Source of the DNA: Acrocarpospora catenulata
GTDB lineage: Bacteria; Actinomycetota; Actinomycetes; Streptosporangiales; Streptosporangiaceae
DNA length: 54,274 nucleotides
Assembly (NCBI RefSeq): GCF_018476525.1
Contig: NZ_JAHCST010000062.1
Location: 1 to 54,274, forward strand
Reading direction: 5' to 3'
This document shows positions 39,635-48,858 of this stretch, one piece after another. The position numbers and the translations under genes were made by a program. Position 1 is the first letter of the stretch. Each line of letters opens with the position of its first letter. The notes beneath the pieces were generated by a model, which saw nothing but the letters and a program-made list of their open reading frames with translations, ran no database searches and was not told where the DNA came from.

Positions 39635-40493
39635 AGAAGTCGTACAGCAGGGCGCCGAGCACGCCGCCGACCAGCGGGCCGACGATGGGGATCCACAGGT
39701 AGTTGGAGAATTGGAGGCCCTCGCTCGTCACCGTCCCCGGCACGGCCACCTCGCCCCACCCGGCGAGGAAGGCGAACAACCGAGGGCCGAGGTCACGCGC
39801 GGGGTTGATCGCGTAGCCGGCGTTCGCGCCGAAGGACATGCCGATCGCGGCCACCGCGAACCCGATCAGCAGCGGGCCGAGCTTGGCCGATATCGCCTGG
39901 CTGCGGCTGTCGACCAGGGCGAGCACCACCACCAGCAGGAGCCCGGTCCCCACGACCTGGTCCAGGAACGGGCCGGTCCAGCCGTCGAAGTAGCCCGCAG
40001 GGAACGTCGCGAAAATGGAGAAGGAAGCCACCGCCTGGCCGGAGCTCCGGGGGGTCTGCGCCGCGGCCTCGTACGCGTCGATCGCGGGACGGTAGACCGC
40101 GAACACCAGGGCGGCTCCGGCGAACGCGCCGGCGATCTGCGCCGCGCAGAACCCCGGCACCTTCCGCCAGGGGAAGCGGCGGCGCACCGCCATCGCCACC
40201 GTGACGGCCGGGTTGAGGTGGGCGCCGCTGACCCCGCCCGCCAGGTAAACGGCGAACGCCACGGCGAGCGCCCAGCCCCAGGTGATCAGCAGCCAGTCGC
40301 CCGCCCCCTGGAAGAAGACGGTGGGCGCGCTGGTGCGTCCGGACCCGGGGAGACCCGCCACGGCCATCGCCACGCTGCCCGTGCCCAGCGCGATGAGCAC
40401 GAACGTGCCGAAGAACTCGGCGAGCAGGTCGCCGTAGCCACCGGCCAGGCGGGCCAGGCCGCGCCGACCGCGCAGGGGAGTGATGTCGAGCAC
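39591..40493 (-). CDS. Glycerol facilitator (MIP/aquaporin family)
   Basis: This 300-residue channel has six spans and both NPA boxes: GGVSGAHLNPAVTVAMAV and NAGYAINPARDLGPRLFAF. The Asp after the second box (NPARD) is the hallmark of glycerol-conducting rather than water-only members. Its place beside the dehydratase operon supports uptake of glycerol or 1,2-propanediol. It is divergent from the dehydratase operon; both promoters lie in 40494-40659. Confidence 0.92.
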   Translation of the reverse strand: MLDITPLRGRRGLARLAGGYGDLLAEFFGTFVLIALGTGSVAMAVAGLPGSGRTSAPTVFFQGAGDWLLITWGWALAVAFAVYLAGGVSGAHLNPAVTVAMAVRRRFPWRKVPGFCAAQIAGAFAGAALVFAVYRPAIDAYEAAAQTPRSSGQAVASFSIFATFPAGYFDGWTGPFLDQVVGTGLLLVVVLALVDSRSQAISAKLGPLLIGFAVAAIGMSFGANAGYAINPARDLGPRLFAFLAGWGEVAVPGTVTSEGLQFSNYLWIPIVGPLVGGVLGALLYDFFIGDVLHARTRRDG

Positions 40494-40587
40494 AGGATCC
40501 TCCTAGCGTCTTCGCGGCGTCCGGGGAGGAACGCCGCGCGGCGTCACTGTGCGCGGCGCAAGGTTGCAACGGCGTTTCCGGTGATCG

Positions 40588-40604
40588 TGCAACGCAACTG
40601 CAAC
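40588..40604 (-). promoter_or_regulatory. Direct repeat GTTGCAG-N4-GTTGCA (reverse strand)
   Basis: On the reverse strand GTTGCAG (40604-40598) is followed after 4 bases by GTTGCA (40593-40588), the same arrangement as at 37918-37935. A further half-site GTTGCAA is at 40563. It lies between the facilitator and the dehydratase operon. Confidence 0.6.
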
Positions 40605-40659
40605 GAAACCTTGCTTACGTTCCTCCCGTTGTCGGCTGAAAAGGCAGGTGCGAGCTGAT

Positions 40660-41091
40660 ATGTCTTCCGTTGAACTCGATCCGCGGCGCGACTACCCGCT
40701 GGCGTCCAACCGGCCGGAGCTGCTCAGGACTCCGACGGGCAAGCGTCTCGACGACATCACCATGGCGGCCGTGCTGGCCGGCGAGATCACCGCCGAGGAC
40801 CTGCGGATCACGCCGGAGACGCTGCGGCTCCAGGCACAGATCGCGGACTCCGTCGGCAGGCCGCAGCTGGGGCAGAACTTCCGCAGGGCCGCCGAACTGA
40901 CCGCACTGCCGGACGAGAAGGTCCTGGCCATCTACAACGCGCTGCGGCCGCGCGCCGCCACCAAGCAGGAGCTGATCGACATCGCGGACGACCTGGAGCG
41001 CGGCTACGCCGCCACGCTCTGCGCCCGCCTGGTGCGGGAGGCCGCGGACGTGTACGAGCGCCGCGGCGTCCTCGCCGACTCAGGAAGGTGA
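40660..41091 (+). CDS. Diol/glycerol dehydratase small subunit (PduE/DhaB3-like)
   Basis: This 143-residue subunit has the family pattern DYPLASNRPELLRTPTGKRLDDITMAAVLAGEITAEDLRITPETLRLQAQIADSVGRPQLGQNFRRAAELTALPDEKVLAIYNALRPRAATKQELIDIADDLE. It completes the B12-dependent heterohexamer that turns diols into aldehydes. Here it comes first, whereas known pdu/dha operons have large-medium-small. ATG 40660 is chosen; GTG 40648 is possible. Confidence 0.93.
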   Translation: MSSVELDPRRDYPLASNRPELLRTPTGKRLDDITMAAVLAGEITAEDLRITPETLRLQAQIADSVGRPQLGQNFRRAAELTALPDEKVLAIYNALRPRAATKQELIDIADDLERGYAATLCARLVREAADVYERRGVLADSGR

Positions 41092-41099
41092 GACCGGAA

Positions 41100-42821
41100 A
41101 TGAGCACGATGAGCGCGGCCAACTCCCCGGCCCAATCGGCCCCCCGGCAGTCGGAGCGCACCCGCGTCCTGGAGAACCGGCCGGTCAACCTCGACGGCTT
41201 CGTGGAGGAGTGGCCCGAGGTCGGCATGGTCGCGATGGACAGTCCGTACGATCCGCGGCCGAGCGTGCGGGTGGAGAACGGCGTCATCGTGGAGATGGAC
41301 GGCAAACAGCGGGCGGACTTCGACTTCCTCGACCAGTTCATCGCCGACCACGCCATCGACGTCGAGGCCACCGAGCGGGCGATGGCCCTCTCGCCGGTCG
41401 AGATCGCGCACCTGCTGGTGGACCCGAAGGTGTCGCGCGGCGAGGTCCTGGCCGTGTCGTGCGGGCTGACCCCGGCCGCGCTGCTTGAGGTCGTCAAGAC
41501 CATGAACGTGGTCGAGATGATGATGGCCCTGCAGAAGATGCGGGCCCGGCGCACCCCCGCCAACCAGGCCCACTCGACCAGCGCGCGGGACAACCCGATC
41601 CAGGTGGCCGCCGACGCCGCCGAGGCCGCCCTGCGCGGGTTCCGCGAACTGGAGACCACCCTCGGCGTCGTACGGTACGCCCCACTCGTGGCCATCGCGC
41701 TGCAGGTCGGCGCACAGGCCGGCAAGCCGGGCGCGCTCACCCAGTGCGCGCTGGAGGAGGCCACCGAGCTGGAGCTGGGCATGCGCGGGATCACCGCGTA
41801 CGCCGAGACCATCTCCGTCTACGGCACCGAGCCGGTCTTCTGCGACGGCGACGACACCCCGTGGTCCAAGACGTTCCTCGCCTCCGCCTACGCCTCCCGC
41901 GGCATCAAGATGCGGTTCACCTCGGGCACCGGGTCCGAGGTGCAGATGGGGTACGCCGAGGGCAAGTCCATGCTCTACCTGGAGATTCGCTGCATCCTGG
42001 TCACCAAGGGCGCCGGCGTACAGGGCCTGCAGAACGGTTCGATCAGCTGCATCGGCGTGCCCGGCGCGGTGCCCGCGGGCATCCGCGCGGTGCTGGCGGA
42101 GAACCTCATCGCCAGCACCGTCGACCTGGAGTGCGCCTCCGGCAACGACCAGTCGTTCTCCCACTCCGACATGCGCCGCACCGCCCGGCTGCTCCCGCAG
42201 CTGCTGCCCGGCACCGACTTCGTCTGCTCCGGCTACTCCGCCGTGCCCAACTACGACAACATGTTCGCCGGCTCCAACCTCGACTCCGAGGACTACGACG
42301 ACTGGAACGTCATCCAGCGGGATCTCCAGGTCGACGGCGGGCTCCGGCACGTCCCCGAGGCCGAGCTCCTCGCCGTACGGAACCGGGCCGCGCGGGCGCT
42401 GCGGGGCGTGTTCGCCTACCTCGACCTGCCGCCGATCACCGAGAAGGAGATCGAGGCGGTGACCTACGCGCACGGCAGCAACGACCTGCCGCTCCGCGAC
42501 GTGCTGGAGGACCTCAAGGCGGCGCAGTCGGTCATGGACCGCGGCGTCACCGGCCTGGACATCGTCAAGGGCCTGGAGGCCGGCGGCTTCCCGGACATCG
42601 CGGAGGCGCTGCTGGGCGTGCTCAAGCAGCGGATCTCCGGCGACCTCCTGCACACCTCGGCGATCCTGACCCCCGAGCTCACCACGCTGTCGGCGATCAA
42701 CGACGCCAACGACTACGCGGGCCCGGGCAGCGGATACCGGCCGAGCGGCGAGCGGTGGGAGGAGATGAAGCGGTTGCGGCACGTCGTCAGCGCCCGCAAC
42801 CCGGAGCAGGAACTCGGCTGA
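41100..42821 (+). CDS. Diol/glycerol dehydratase large subunit (PduC/DhaB1-like)
   Basis: This 573-residue catalytic TIM-barrel subunit binds adenosylcobalamin and the diol. Characteristic blocks are VNLDGFVEEWPEVGMVAMDSPYDPRPS, ARRTPANQAHSTSARDNPIQVAADAAEAA, TEPVFCDGDDTPWSKTFLASAYASRGIKMRFTSGTGSEVQMGYAEGKSMLYLE and PNYDNMFAGSNLDSEDYDDWNVIQRD. The length is normal. The sequence alone does not separate glycerol from propanediol preference. ATG 41100 is preferred over the overlapping GTG 41088. Confidence 0.96.
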   Translation: MSTMSAANSPAQSAPRQSERTRVLENRPVNLDGFVEEWPEVGMVAMDSPYDPRPSVRVENGVIVEMDGKQRADFDFLDQFIADHAIDVEATERAMALSPVEIAHLLVDPKVSRGEVLAVSCGLTPAALLEVVKTMNVVEMMMALQKMRARRTPANQAHSTSARDNPIQVAADAAEAALRGFRELETTLGVVRYAPLVAIALQVGAQAGKPGALTQCALEEATELELGMRGITAYAETISVYGTEPVFCDGDDTPWSKTFLASAYASRGIKMRFTSGTGSEVQMGYAEGKSMLYLEIRCILVTKGAGVQGLQNGSISCIGVPGAVPAGIRAVLAENLIASTVDLECASGNDQSFSHSDMRRTARLLPQLLPGTDFVCSGYSAVPNYDNMFAGSNLDSEDYDDWNVIQRDLQVDGGLRHVPEAELLAVRNRAARALRGVFAYLDLPPITEKEIEAVTYAHGSNDLPLRDVLEDLKAAQSVMDRGVTGLDIVKGLEAGGFPDIAEALLGVLKQRISGDLLHTSAILTPELTTLSAINDANDYAGPGSGYRPSGERWEEMKRLRHVVSARNPEQELG

Positions 42822-42839
42822 GCCGTTTCGAGGAGAGCA

Positions 42840-43427
42840 ATGACCATGGCTGACACCACGACGCGAGTGCTGACGCTGCTGGAGAAGGGCCCGGCCGAGC
42901 AGGGCCGCCGGACCGACGAGGTGGTCATCGGCGTCTCGCCCGCCTTCGGCGACTTCTTCTCCCGGACGATCGTCGACCTCCCGCACGCCGAGGTGCTGCG
43001 CGAACTGCTGGCCGGCGTCGAGGAACAGGGGGTGCACGCCCGCGTCGTCCGCGTGCGCGGCAGCTCCGACCTCGCGGTCATCGCGCACACCGCGGCGAAG
43101 CTGTCCGGCTCGGGGATCGCGATCGGCGTCCTGTCCCGCGGCACCACCATGATCCATCAGAAGGACCTGGTCCGGCTCTCCAACCTGGAGCTGTTCCCGC
43201 AGGCGCCGCTGATGGACCTGGAGACCTTCCGCAAGGTCGGCCGCAACGCCGCGCGCTACGCCAAGGGCGAGTCGCCGCAGCCGGTGCCCTCGCGCAACGA
43301 CTACATGGCTCGCCCCCGCTGGCAGGCCAAGGCGGCGTTGCTGCACATCAAGGAGACCGAGTTCGTCCGCGCCGGCGCCGCGCCGGTCGAGCTTGAGGTG
43401 CTGATCCGGATGGCGGACGCCGGCTGA
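42840..43427 (+). CDS. Diol/glycerol dehydratase medium subunit (PduD/DhaB2-like)
   Basis: This 195-residue subunit contacts the B12 nucleotide side: [84 protein letters not shown]. It lacks the long N-terminal extension that targets some PduD proteins to microcompartments, in keeping with the absence of shell genes. The start has GAGGAGAG just upstream. Confidence 0.95.
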   Translation: MTMADTTTRVLTLLEKGPAEQGRRTDEVVIGVSPAFGDFFSRTIVDLPHAEVLRELLAGVEEQGVHARVVRVRGSSDLAVIAHTAAKLSGSGIAIGVLSRGTTMIHQKDLVRLSNLELFPQAPLMDLETFRKVGRNAARYAKGESPQPVPSRNDYMARPRWQAKAALLHIKETEFVRAGAAPVELEVLIRMADAG

Positions 43428-43444
43428 GCCAGGGGAGGAAGGTC

Positions 43445-45295
43445 ATGACCCTGGTGGTGGGGGTCGACATCGGCAACTCGACCACCGAGGCCTGCGCGGC
43501 CGAGATCGGCGAGGACGGCCTGATCACCTATCTGGCCGGGGCGCTGGCCAGGACGACAGGCGTGAAGGGGACCACCGAGAACGTCGCGGGCGTGGTCGAG
43601 GTGGTCCGCGACGCCCTGGCGGCCGCCGGTCGCGCCCCGGCCGACCTGGACACGATCCTGATCAACGAGGCGACCCCGGTGATCAGCGGGCTGGCGATGG
43701 AGACCATCACCGAGACGATCATCACAGAGTCCACGATGATCGGCCACAACCCGGACACACCGGGCGGGGCCGGGCTCGGCGTCGGGACCACCGTCAGCCT
43801 CGGCGAGCTACCTGGCCGCGCTCCCGGGAGCCCGGTGATCTGCGTGGTCGGGGCGGGCGTCGACTACGAGCGGGCCGCCGGGGACATCAACGCCGCCACC
43901 GCCCGCGGGGTCCCGGTCACCGGTGCGATCGTGCACGGCGACGACGCCAACCTGATCGCCAACCGGCTGCGCCGGCCGATCCCGGTCGTCGACGAGGTGA
44001 CGCTCGTGGAGAAGGTGCCGCTGGGCATGCCGGCCGCCGTGGAGGTCGCCGAGCCGGGCCGTACGATCCGTACCCTGTCCAACTCCTACGGGATCGCCAC
44101 CGTGTTCCAGCTCGATCCGGAGCAGACCCGCATGATCGCGCCGGTGGCCCGCGCGCTGGTCGGCAACCGTTCGGCCGTCGTGGTCCGGACCCCCACCGGG
44201 GACATCACCGACCGCAGGATCCCCGCCGGCAGCCTGACCCTGATCGGCGAGACGGCCAGGCGGGTGGTCAAGGTGGACGCGGGGGCCGAAGAGATCATGG
44301 CGACGCTGCGCGGAGTGCGCCCCCTGGCCGACGCGGCGGGCGAGCCCGGCACCCACGTCGGCGGGATGTTCGCCCGGGTCCGCGACACCATGTCCGAGCT
44401 GACGGCGATGCCCGTCGGTGAGGTGCGGATCAAGGACGTACTCGCCGTCGACACCTTCGTGCCGCAGCGCGTCACCGGGGGCCTTGCCGGGGAGTTCGCG
44501 CTGGAGAACGCGGTCGCGCTGGCCGCGATGGTCCGTACCAGCCGAGGGCCGATGGAGCGGCTCGCCGCACGGCTGCGGGCCGAGCTCGGCGTACGGGTGC
44601 TGATCGGCGGCGTGGAGGCCGACATGGCGGTGCTCGGCGCGCTGACCACGCCGGGCGTGGGCAGGCCGGTCGCGATCCTCGACCTCGGCGGCGGCTCCAC
44701 CGACGCGGCGGTGACCACGGCGCGGGGCCAGGTCGAGTCGGTGCACCTGGCCGGCGCGGGCGACCTGGTCACCAGCCTGATCGACTCCGAACTCGGGCTG
44801 GAGAACCCCGGGCTCGCCGAAGAGATCAAGAAGTTCCCGCTGGCGAAGGCGGAGAGCTTCTTCCACATCCGGATGGAGGACGGCACGGCCCGCTTCTTCG
44901 ACGAGCCGCTGCCCCCCGACGCCTTCGCCCGCGTCCTGGTGCTCACCGACACCGGGATGCACCCCATCCCCACCCGGCACACCATGGAGAAGATCCGCCA
45001 GGTGCGCAGGGCCGCCAAGGAGCGGGTCTTCGTGGTCAACGCGCTGCGCGCCCTTGAACAGGTGGCGCCGCGGGGGAACGTCAGGCAGATCGGCTTCGTG
45101 GTGGTGCTCGGCGGGTCCGCGCTGGACTTCGAGATCCCGGACATGATCGCGCAGGCCGTCGCCGAGTTCGGCATCGTCAGCGGCACCGGCAACATCCGCG
45201 GCACCGAGGGCCCGCGCAACGCGGTCGCCACCGGTCTGGTCGCCCATTACACAGCGGCTCGTACGGCGGAGGAGCCGGCGCATGCTCTCGGGTGA
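43445..45295 (+). CDS. Diol dehydratase reactivase large subunit (DdrA/PduG/DhaF-like)
   Basis: This 616-residue ATPase of the actin/Hsp70 fold exchanges damaged cobalamin from the dehydratase. Motifs are VVGVDIGNSTTEACAAEI (phosphate 1), NEATPVISGLAMETITETIITESTMIGHNPDTPGG, AILDLGGGSTDAAV (phosphate 2) and VVLGGSALDFEIPDMIAQA (adenosine). It follows the medium subunit by 17 bases with AGGGGAGGAAGG before the ATG. Confidence 0.95.
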   Translation: MTLVVGVDIGNSTTEACAAEIGEDGLITYLAGALARTTGVKGTTENVAGVVEVVRDALAAAGRAPADLDTILINEATPVISGLAMETITETIITESTMIGHNPDTPGGAGLGVGTTVSLGELPGRAPGSPVICVVGAGVDYERAAGDINAATARGVPVTGAIVHGDDANLIANRLRRPIPVVDEVTLVEKVPLGMPAAVEVAEPGRTIRTLSNSYGIATVFQLDPEQTRMIAPVARALVGNRSAVVVRTPTGDITDRRIPAGSLTLIGETARRVVKVDAGAEEIMATLRGVRPLADAAGEPGTHVGGMFARVRDTMSELTAMPVGEVRIKDVLAVDTFVPQRVTGGLAGEFALENAVALAAMVRTSRGPMERLAARLRAELGVRVLIGGVEADMAVLGALTTPGVGRPVAILDLGGGSTDAAVTTARGQVESVHLAGAGDLVTSLIDSELGLENPGLAEEIKKFPLAKAESFFHIRMEDGTARFFDEPLPPDAFARVLVLTDTGMHPIPTRHTMEKIRQVRRAAKERVFVVNALRALEQVAPRGNVRQIGFVVVLGGSALDFEIPDMIAQAVAEFGIVSGTGNIRGTEGPRNAVATGLVAHYTAARTAEEPAHALG

Positions 45296-45665
45296 CCTCC
45301 ACGACCGGCGCGCCGACCGGGAGAAACGCACCCGGCCCACGGTGGTGGTGCGCTACCGCCCGGTTCCGGCGAACCGGCGCTGCCTGCGCGAGCTCGGCGC
45401 GGGCCTGGAAGAGGAGGGCGTACCGTTCCGTGCCGAGCCCGTGGGGGAGGACTCGACGGCACGCGAACTGGCGTACGGGGCGGCTCTGGCCTCCGATCTC
45501 GACGTCGGCGTGGGCGTGGACGCGGCGGGGAACACGTGCGTGCACCACGCCAAGCTGCCGCCGGAGGTGCCCGCCCTGGCCGGTCCGCCGTCCGCCGCCC
45601 GCGGCATGGGACACAACGCGGCCCGTCTCGTCGTCGGAATTCCGTTCAAGACCATTGATCAATGA
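45282..45665 (+). CDS. Diol dehydratase reactivase small subunit (DdrB/PduH/DhaG-like)
   Basis: This 127-residue partner of the reactivase ATPase contains the family blocks CLRELGAGLEEEGVPFRAEP, ARELAYGAALASDLDVGVGVDAAGNTCVHHAKLPP and the tail RGMGHNAARLVVGIPFK. It overlaps the large subunit gene by 14 bases. Confidence 0.93.
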   Translation: MLSGDLHDRRADREKRTRPTVVVRYRPVPANRRCLRELGAGLEEEGVPFRAEPVGEDSTARELAYGAALASDLDVGVGVDAAGNTCVHHAKLPPEVPALAGPPSAARGMGHNAARLVVGIPFKTIDQ

Positions 45666-45678
45666 AGGAGACGCCACC

Positions 45679-46089
45679 GTGGCCACCCGACTCAACCTCG
45701 CCGACGCCCGTACGGTCCTGGACGCCGCTCTGGCGAAAGCAGACCAGATCGGACAGCCCATGAACGTCGCCGTCGTCGACGACGGCGGTCATCTCGTCGC
45801 GTTCGCCCGCCAGGATGGGGCGATTCTCGGCAGCATCGACATCGCCGTCAAGAAGGCCCGCACCGCCGTACTGCTGAAGATGACCACCGAGGAACTGGGC
45901 AAGGCCGCCGCCCCCGGCGGGCCCCTCTACGGCATCGAGGTGACCAACGGCGGCCTGGTCATCTTCGGCGGCGGTGTCCCCCTGACCGACTCCCACGGCG
46001 ACGTCGTCGGCGCCATCGGCGTAAGCGCGGGCACCGTGGATCAGGACCAGACCGTCGCCCATGCCGGGGCCGACGCTCTTTCCGCCTAA
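45679..46089 (+). CDS. GlcG/HbpS-like protein (PduO C-terminal type)
   Basis: The 136-residue protein has the haem/cobalamin-associated GlcG fold: ALAKADQIGQPMNVAVVDDGGHLVAFARQDGAILGSIDIAVKKARTAV...LYGIEVTNGGLVIFGGGVPL...GDVVGAIGVSAGTVDQDQTVAHAG. This domain is the C-terminal half of PduO in enteric bacteria and is often encoded in dehydratase operons. Its role, possibly in cofactor handling, is not settled. The GTG start has AAGGAG about 7 bases upstream. It is the last gene of the operon. Confidence 0.9.
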   Translation: MATRLNLADARTVLDAALAKADQIGQPMNVAVVDDGGHLVAFARQDGAILGSIDIAVKKARTAVLLKMTTEELGKAAAPGGPLYGIEVTNGGLVIFGGGVPLTDSHGDVVGAIGVSAGTVDQDQTVAHAGADALSA

Positions 46090-46187
46090 ATCAACGGCGT
46101 AATTACCAACCCGTTCTGTAGGAGAAATAGATATGCAGATGGTGTGAATCGCCGTGTCTGGAGTGAACTGACGTGGCAGGATCGCCA

Positions 46188-47132
46188 ATGTCAGACTTGG
46201 GCGATCCTGCCGACCTGGAGGCGCGCATGCCGACTGTTCAAGGCGCGAGCGGCCAGGATGGAAACGCGGCTGAGAATATCCAGCACAGCGGTCCCACCGC
46301 GCTGCGCATGCTGGTGGGCGGGAGCCTGCGCCAGTTCCGTGAATCACGAGGGATCACCCGTGAGGCCGCGGGATCCGCTATTCGGGGCTCCCATTCCAAG
46401 ATCAGCCGAATGGAATTGGGACAGATCAGTTTCAAACTCCGTGACATAGAAGATCTACTCACCTTGTACGGCGTGATCGAGGAAGCGGAACGGTCGCCGC
46501 TGCTCGCGTTGGCCAGGCGGGCCAACCAGCCGGGCTGGTGGCACGAGTACCGTGACGTGGTTCCCGACTGGTTCCAGGACTATCTCGGGCTGGAGCAGGA
46601 CGCGGAGCTGATCCGCACGTACGAGATCCAGCTCATCCCCGGCCTGTTGCAGACCGAGGACTACGCTCGCGCGGTCATCGCGCAGGGCCACCAGGGTGCG
46701 CCACGCGAGCAGATCGAACGCCGTGTCGCGCTGCGGATGCGCCGTCAGCAGGTCCTGGTGCGGTCCAGGCGGCTCAAACTCTGGGCGCTGCTCGACGAGG
46801 CCGCGCTGCGCCGTACGGTCGGGGGCACGGCGACGATGTACGACCAGCTCAGGCATCTGGGCGAGATGAGCCGGCTGCCGAATGTCACCGTCCAGGTGAG
46901 CCCGTTCAGCACGGGCGGCGCGGTCGGCGGGGTAGGGCCCTTCACCGTCCTCCGATTCGCCGAAACCGCGCTGCCCGATGTGGTGTATCTGGAACAACTC
47001 ACCACCGCGTACTACCTCAACAAAGAAGCGGACGTCTGCGCCTACAAGCATCTGCTCAACGAGGCGTGCGCCGACGCTCCGCCCCCGGACAGGACCGCCG
47101 AGATCCTCCAGCAGAGCATCGACGCGCTGTAG
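46188..47132 (+). CDS. XRE-family regulator with DUF5753 domain
   Basis: This 314-residue protein has an N-terminal helix-turn-helix (about 45-100; LVGGSLRQFRESRGITREAAGSAIRGSHSKISRMELGQISFKLRDIEDLLTLYG) and the DUF5753 domain (GWWHEYRDVVPDWFQDYLGLEQDAELIRTYEIQLIPGLLQTEDYARAVI...LDEAALRRTVGG). Such Scr1-like regulators are abundant in actinomycetes and are often paired with small partner genes. ATG 46188 has AGGA about 6 bases upstream. It ends 3 bases from the convergent methyltransferase gene. Confidence 0.92.
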   Translation: MSDLGDPADLEARMPTVQGASGQDGNAAENIQHSGPTALRMLVGGSLRQFRESRGITREAAGSAIRGSHSKISRMELGQISFKLRDIEDLLTLYGVIEEAERSPLLALARRANQPGWWHEYRDVVPDWFQDYLGLEQDAELIRTYEIQLIPGLLQTEDYARAVIAQGHQGAPREQIERRVALRMRRQQVLVRSRRLKLWALLDEAALRRTVGGTATMYDQLRHLGEMSRLPNVTVQVSPFSTGGAVGGVGPFTVLRFAETALPDVVYLEQLTTAYYLNKEADVCAYKHLLNEACADAPPPDRTAEILQQSIDAL

Positions 47133-47135
47133 CCG

Positions 47136-47954
47136 CTACGGTTTGCGTGCGACGCCGCACAACGCGTCGACGGCGGACGGAACCTCGAAAGGGCTGGGGT
47201 CGGGTCGCCACAACGGGAGGGACACCACACCGGGTTCCACGAGCTCCAGGCCGTCGAAGAACGCGGTGATCTGCTCAGGGCTGCGTAAGTTGTACGGCAC
47301 TCCGCCGCTCTCGTTGTAGTTGTCCTGCGCCTCGTCCAGTGCCGCGCCGGTAACGAGGTTCACCCCGTCCCACATGGCCAGATAGCTGCCCGAAGGCAGC
47401 GCGTCCATCAGCCTCTTCACGATCGCGTGTGGATTCTCCTGGTCCGACGCGTAGCCCAGGATGCCCATCAACATCAGTGCGACGGGCTCGTTGAAGTCCA
47501 GCGTCGCGGCGGCCCTGGCCAGGATGGTGTCGGGATCGCGCAGGTCGGCGTCGATGTAGTCGGTGGCGCCTTCGGGAGTGCTGACGAGCAGGGCACGGGC
47601 GTGCATCAGCACGAGGGGGTCGTTGTCGACGTAGACGACCCTGCTGGACGGGGCTGTGCGCTGGGCGAGTTCGTGGGTGTTGTCCACGGTGGGCAGGCCG
47701 GTGCCGACGTCGAGGAACTGGCGGACTCCCGCCTCGCCGGCAAGATAACGGACAATGCGGGCAAGTAGGTGGCGGGAGAGCCGGGCGATGTCGACGATAT
47801 CGGGGAAGGTCTCGCTGAACTGGTCGCCGGCCACTTGGTCAACGGGGTAGTAGTCCTTGCCGCCGAGCCAGTAGTTCCACATCCGGGCTCCGTGCGGCAC
47901 GCTGGTGTCGATCTTTAACGCGGGTGTGTCCGGGAGAGGTGGCTCGTTGGTCAC
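47136..47954 (-). CDS. SAM-dependent methyltransferase, DUF574 family
   Basis: This 272-residue protein matches the actinomycete DUF574 family: IDTSVPHGARMWNYWLGGKDYYPVDQVAGDQF, QFLDVGTGLPTVDNTHELAQ (SAM site), RVVYVDNDPLVLMHARALL. The family is very often found beside XRE/DUF5753 regulators, as here. The methyl acceptor is unknown. Confidence 0.92.
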   Translation of the reverse strand: MTNEPPLPDTPALKIDTSVPHGARMWNYWLGGKDYYPVDQVAGDQFSETFPDIVDIARLSRHLLARIVRYLAGEAGVRQFLDVGTGLPTVDNTHELAQRTAPSSRVVYVDNDPLVLMHARALLVSTPEGATDYIDADLRDPDTILARAAATLDFNEPVALMLMGILGYASDQENPHAIVKRLMDALPSGSYLAMWDGVNLVTGAALDEAQDNYNESGGVPYNLRSPEQITAFFDGLELVEPGVVSLPLWRPDPSPFEVPSAVDALCGVARKP

Positions 47955-48121
47955 GGAATCTCCTCCTATGTCACATCTCTGGTTGTTCTAACTTAGTGTC
48001 TCCACTCGTCGCATTTGCCTTCCGCTCTTCCATGGAATTCGGGCGGTTTCCTTGTGCGAGGATCGATGTATGAGCCTTATGTCCTGAATGTGCTCCTTTT
48101 GATTGTTGCTGAGGGGCCGGT

Positions 48122-48550
48122 CTACTGGAGGGTCTCGACGTTGACGACGATGGCCTCCTGGGTGGTGCGGGCGATGACGACCACGGCCTCCTCGTCCGGG
48201 TCGGGGTTCTCCTCGCGGTGCGGGACCCACGGGGGAACGTAGATGTAGTCGCCGGGGGAGGTCACCAGGCGGGTTTCGACGGGTTCGGGGCCGGTGGTGT
48301 CGAGGAAGACGAAGTGGGGGTGGCCGCTGACGACGTAGATCCCGGTTTCCGAGGCGCCGTGGTGGTGGTTGCCCGAACTGGTGGCGGGGGCGACGTGGGT
48401 CTGGCCCATCCACAGGCGGTCGGAGCCGACGGTGGCGCCGGAGATGGCCTCGCGGCGGACCATGCCGCCGGTCTGGGCGGTGTCTCCGGTGAGCGCGCCG
48501 GGAGTGACCTGGTGGAGCCGCCGGTGGAATCCGTCCTGGGTGTGCGTCAT
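48122..48550 (-). CDS. Cupin-domain protein
   Basis: This 142-residue single cupin barrel has metal ligands HHHGASETGIYVVSGHPHFVF (motif 1, near residue 61) and GDYIYVPPWVPHREENP (motif 2, near residue 98). It is a probable small-molecule enzyme (isomerase, dioxygenase or similar) or a sensor. It is divergent from the EF-hand operon, and the 308 bases between could hold shared control. Confidence 0.88.
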   Translation of the reverse strand: MTHTQDGFHRRLHQVTPGALTGDTAQTGGMVRREAISGATVGSDRLWMGQTHVAPATSSGNHHHGASETGIYVVSGHPHFVFLDTTGPEPVETRLVTSPGDYIYVPPWVPHREENPDPDEEAVVVIARTTQEAIVVNVETLQ

Positions 48551-48858
48551 GAGGTGATCTCCCTTCCGAAGTCACCGAAGAGTACCCCTACGGCGACAGA
48601 GTTGATCGCCTGACTCCGTAGATACCCAGAAGATTTGGTCTATTTCGCAGCACCCTTGGCCGGCCGCCGGCCGGAAGTGTGGCGTGAATCGCAGGAGTAT
48701 TTCACGCTGTTCTGCCATCTATTCATATCTGTTCTGTTGGCGCTGATGGTCGCAAATGGGCGCGCGGCGCGTGAGTCATGGTCTGGCATAGTGGCGTGCA
48801 GTCGGAATCCTTGATTTCCGCCCTCACTGAGAGTGGCGGCCAAAGAAAGGTGATCGGG
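48551..48858. other. Divergent promoter region, cupin and EF-hand genes
   Basis: No gene is supported in these 308 bases. An inverted repeat GCGTGAA-N12-TTCACGC lies at 48682-48707 and a GGCCGG-rich hairpin at about 48658-48674. Both are candidates for regulation of the operon starting at 48859. Confidence 0.45.

Noticed and set aside
40494-40659. Cobalamin riboswitch before the B12-dependent operon
   Set aside because: The leader is only about 165 bases and shared with a divergent promoter; no B12-box-like sequence or suitable fold was seen.
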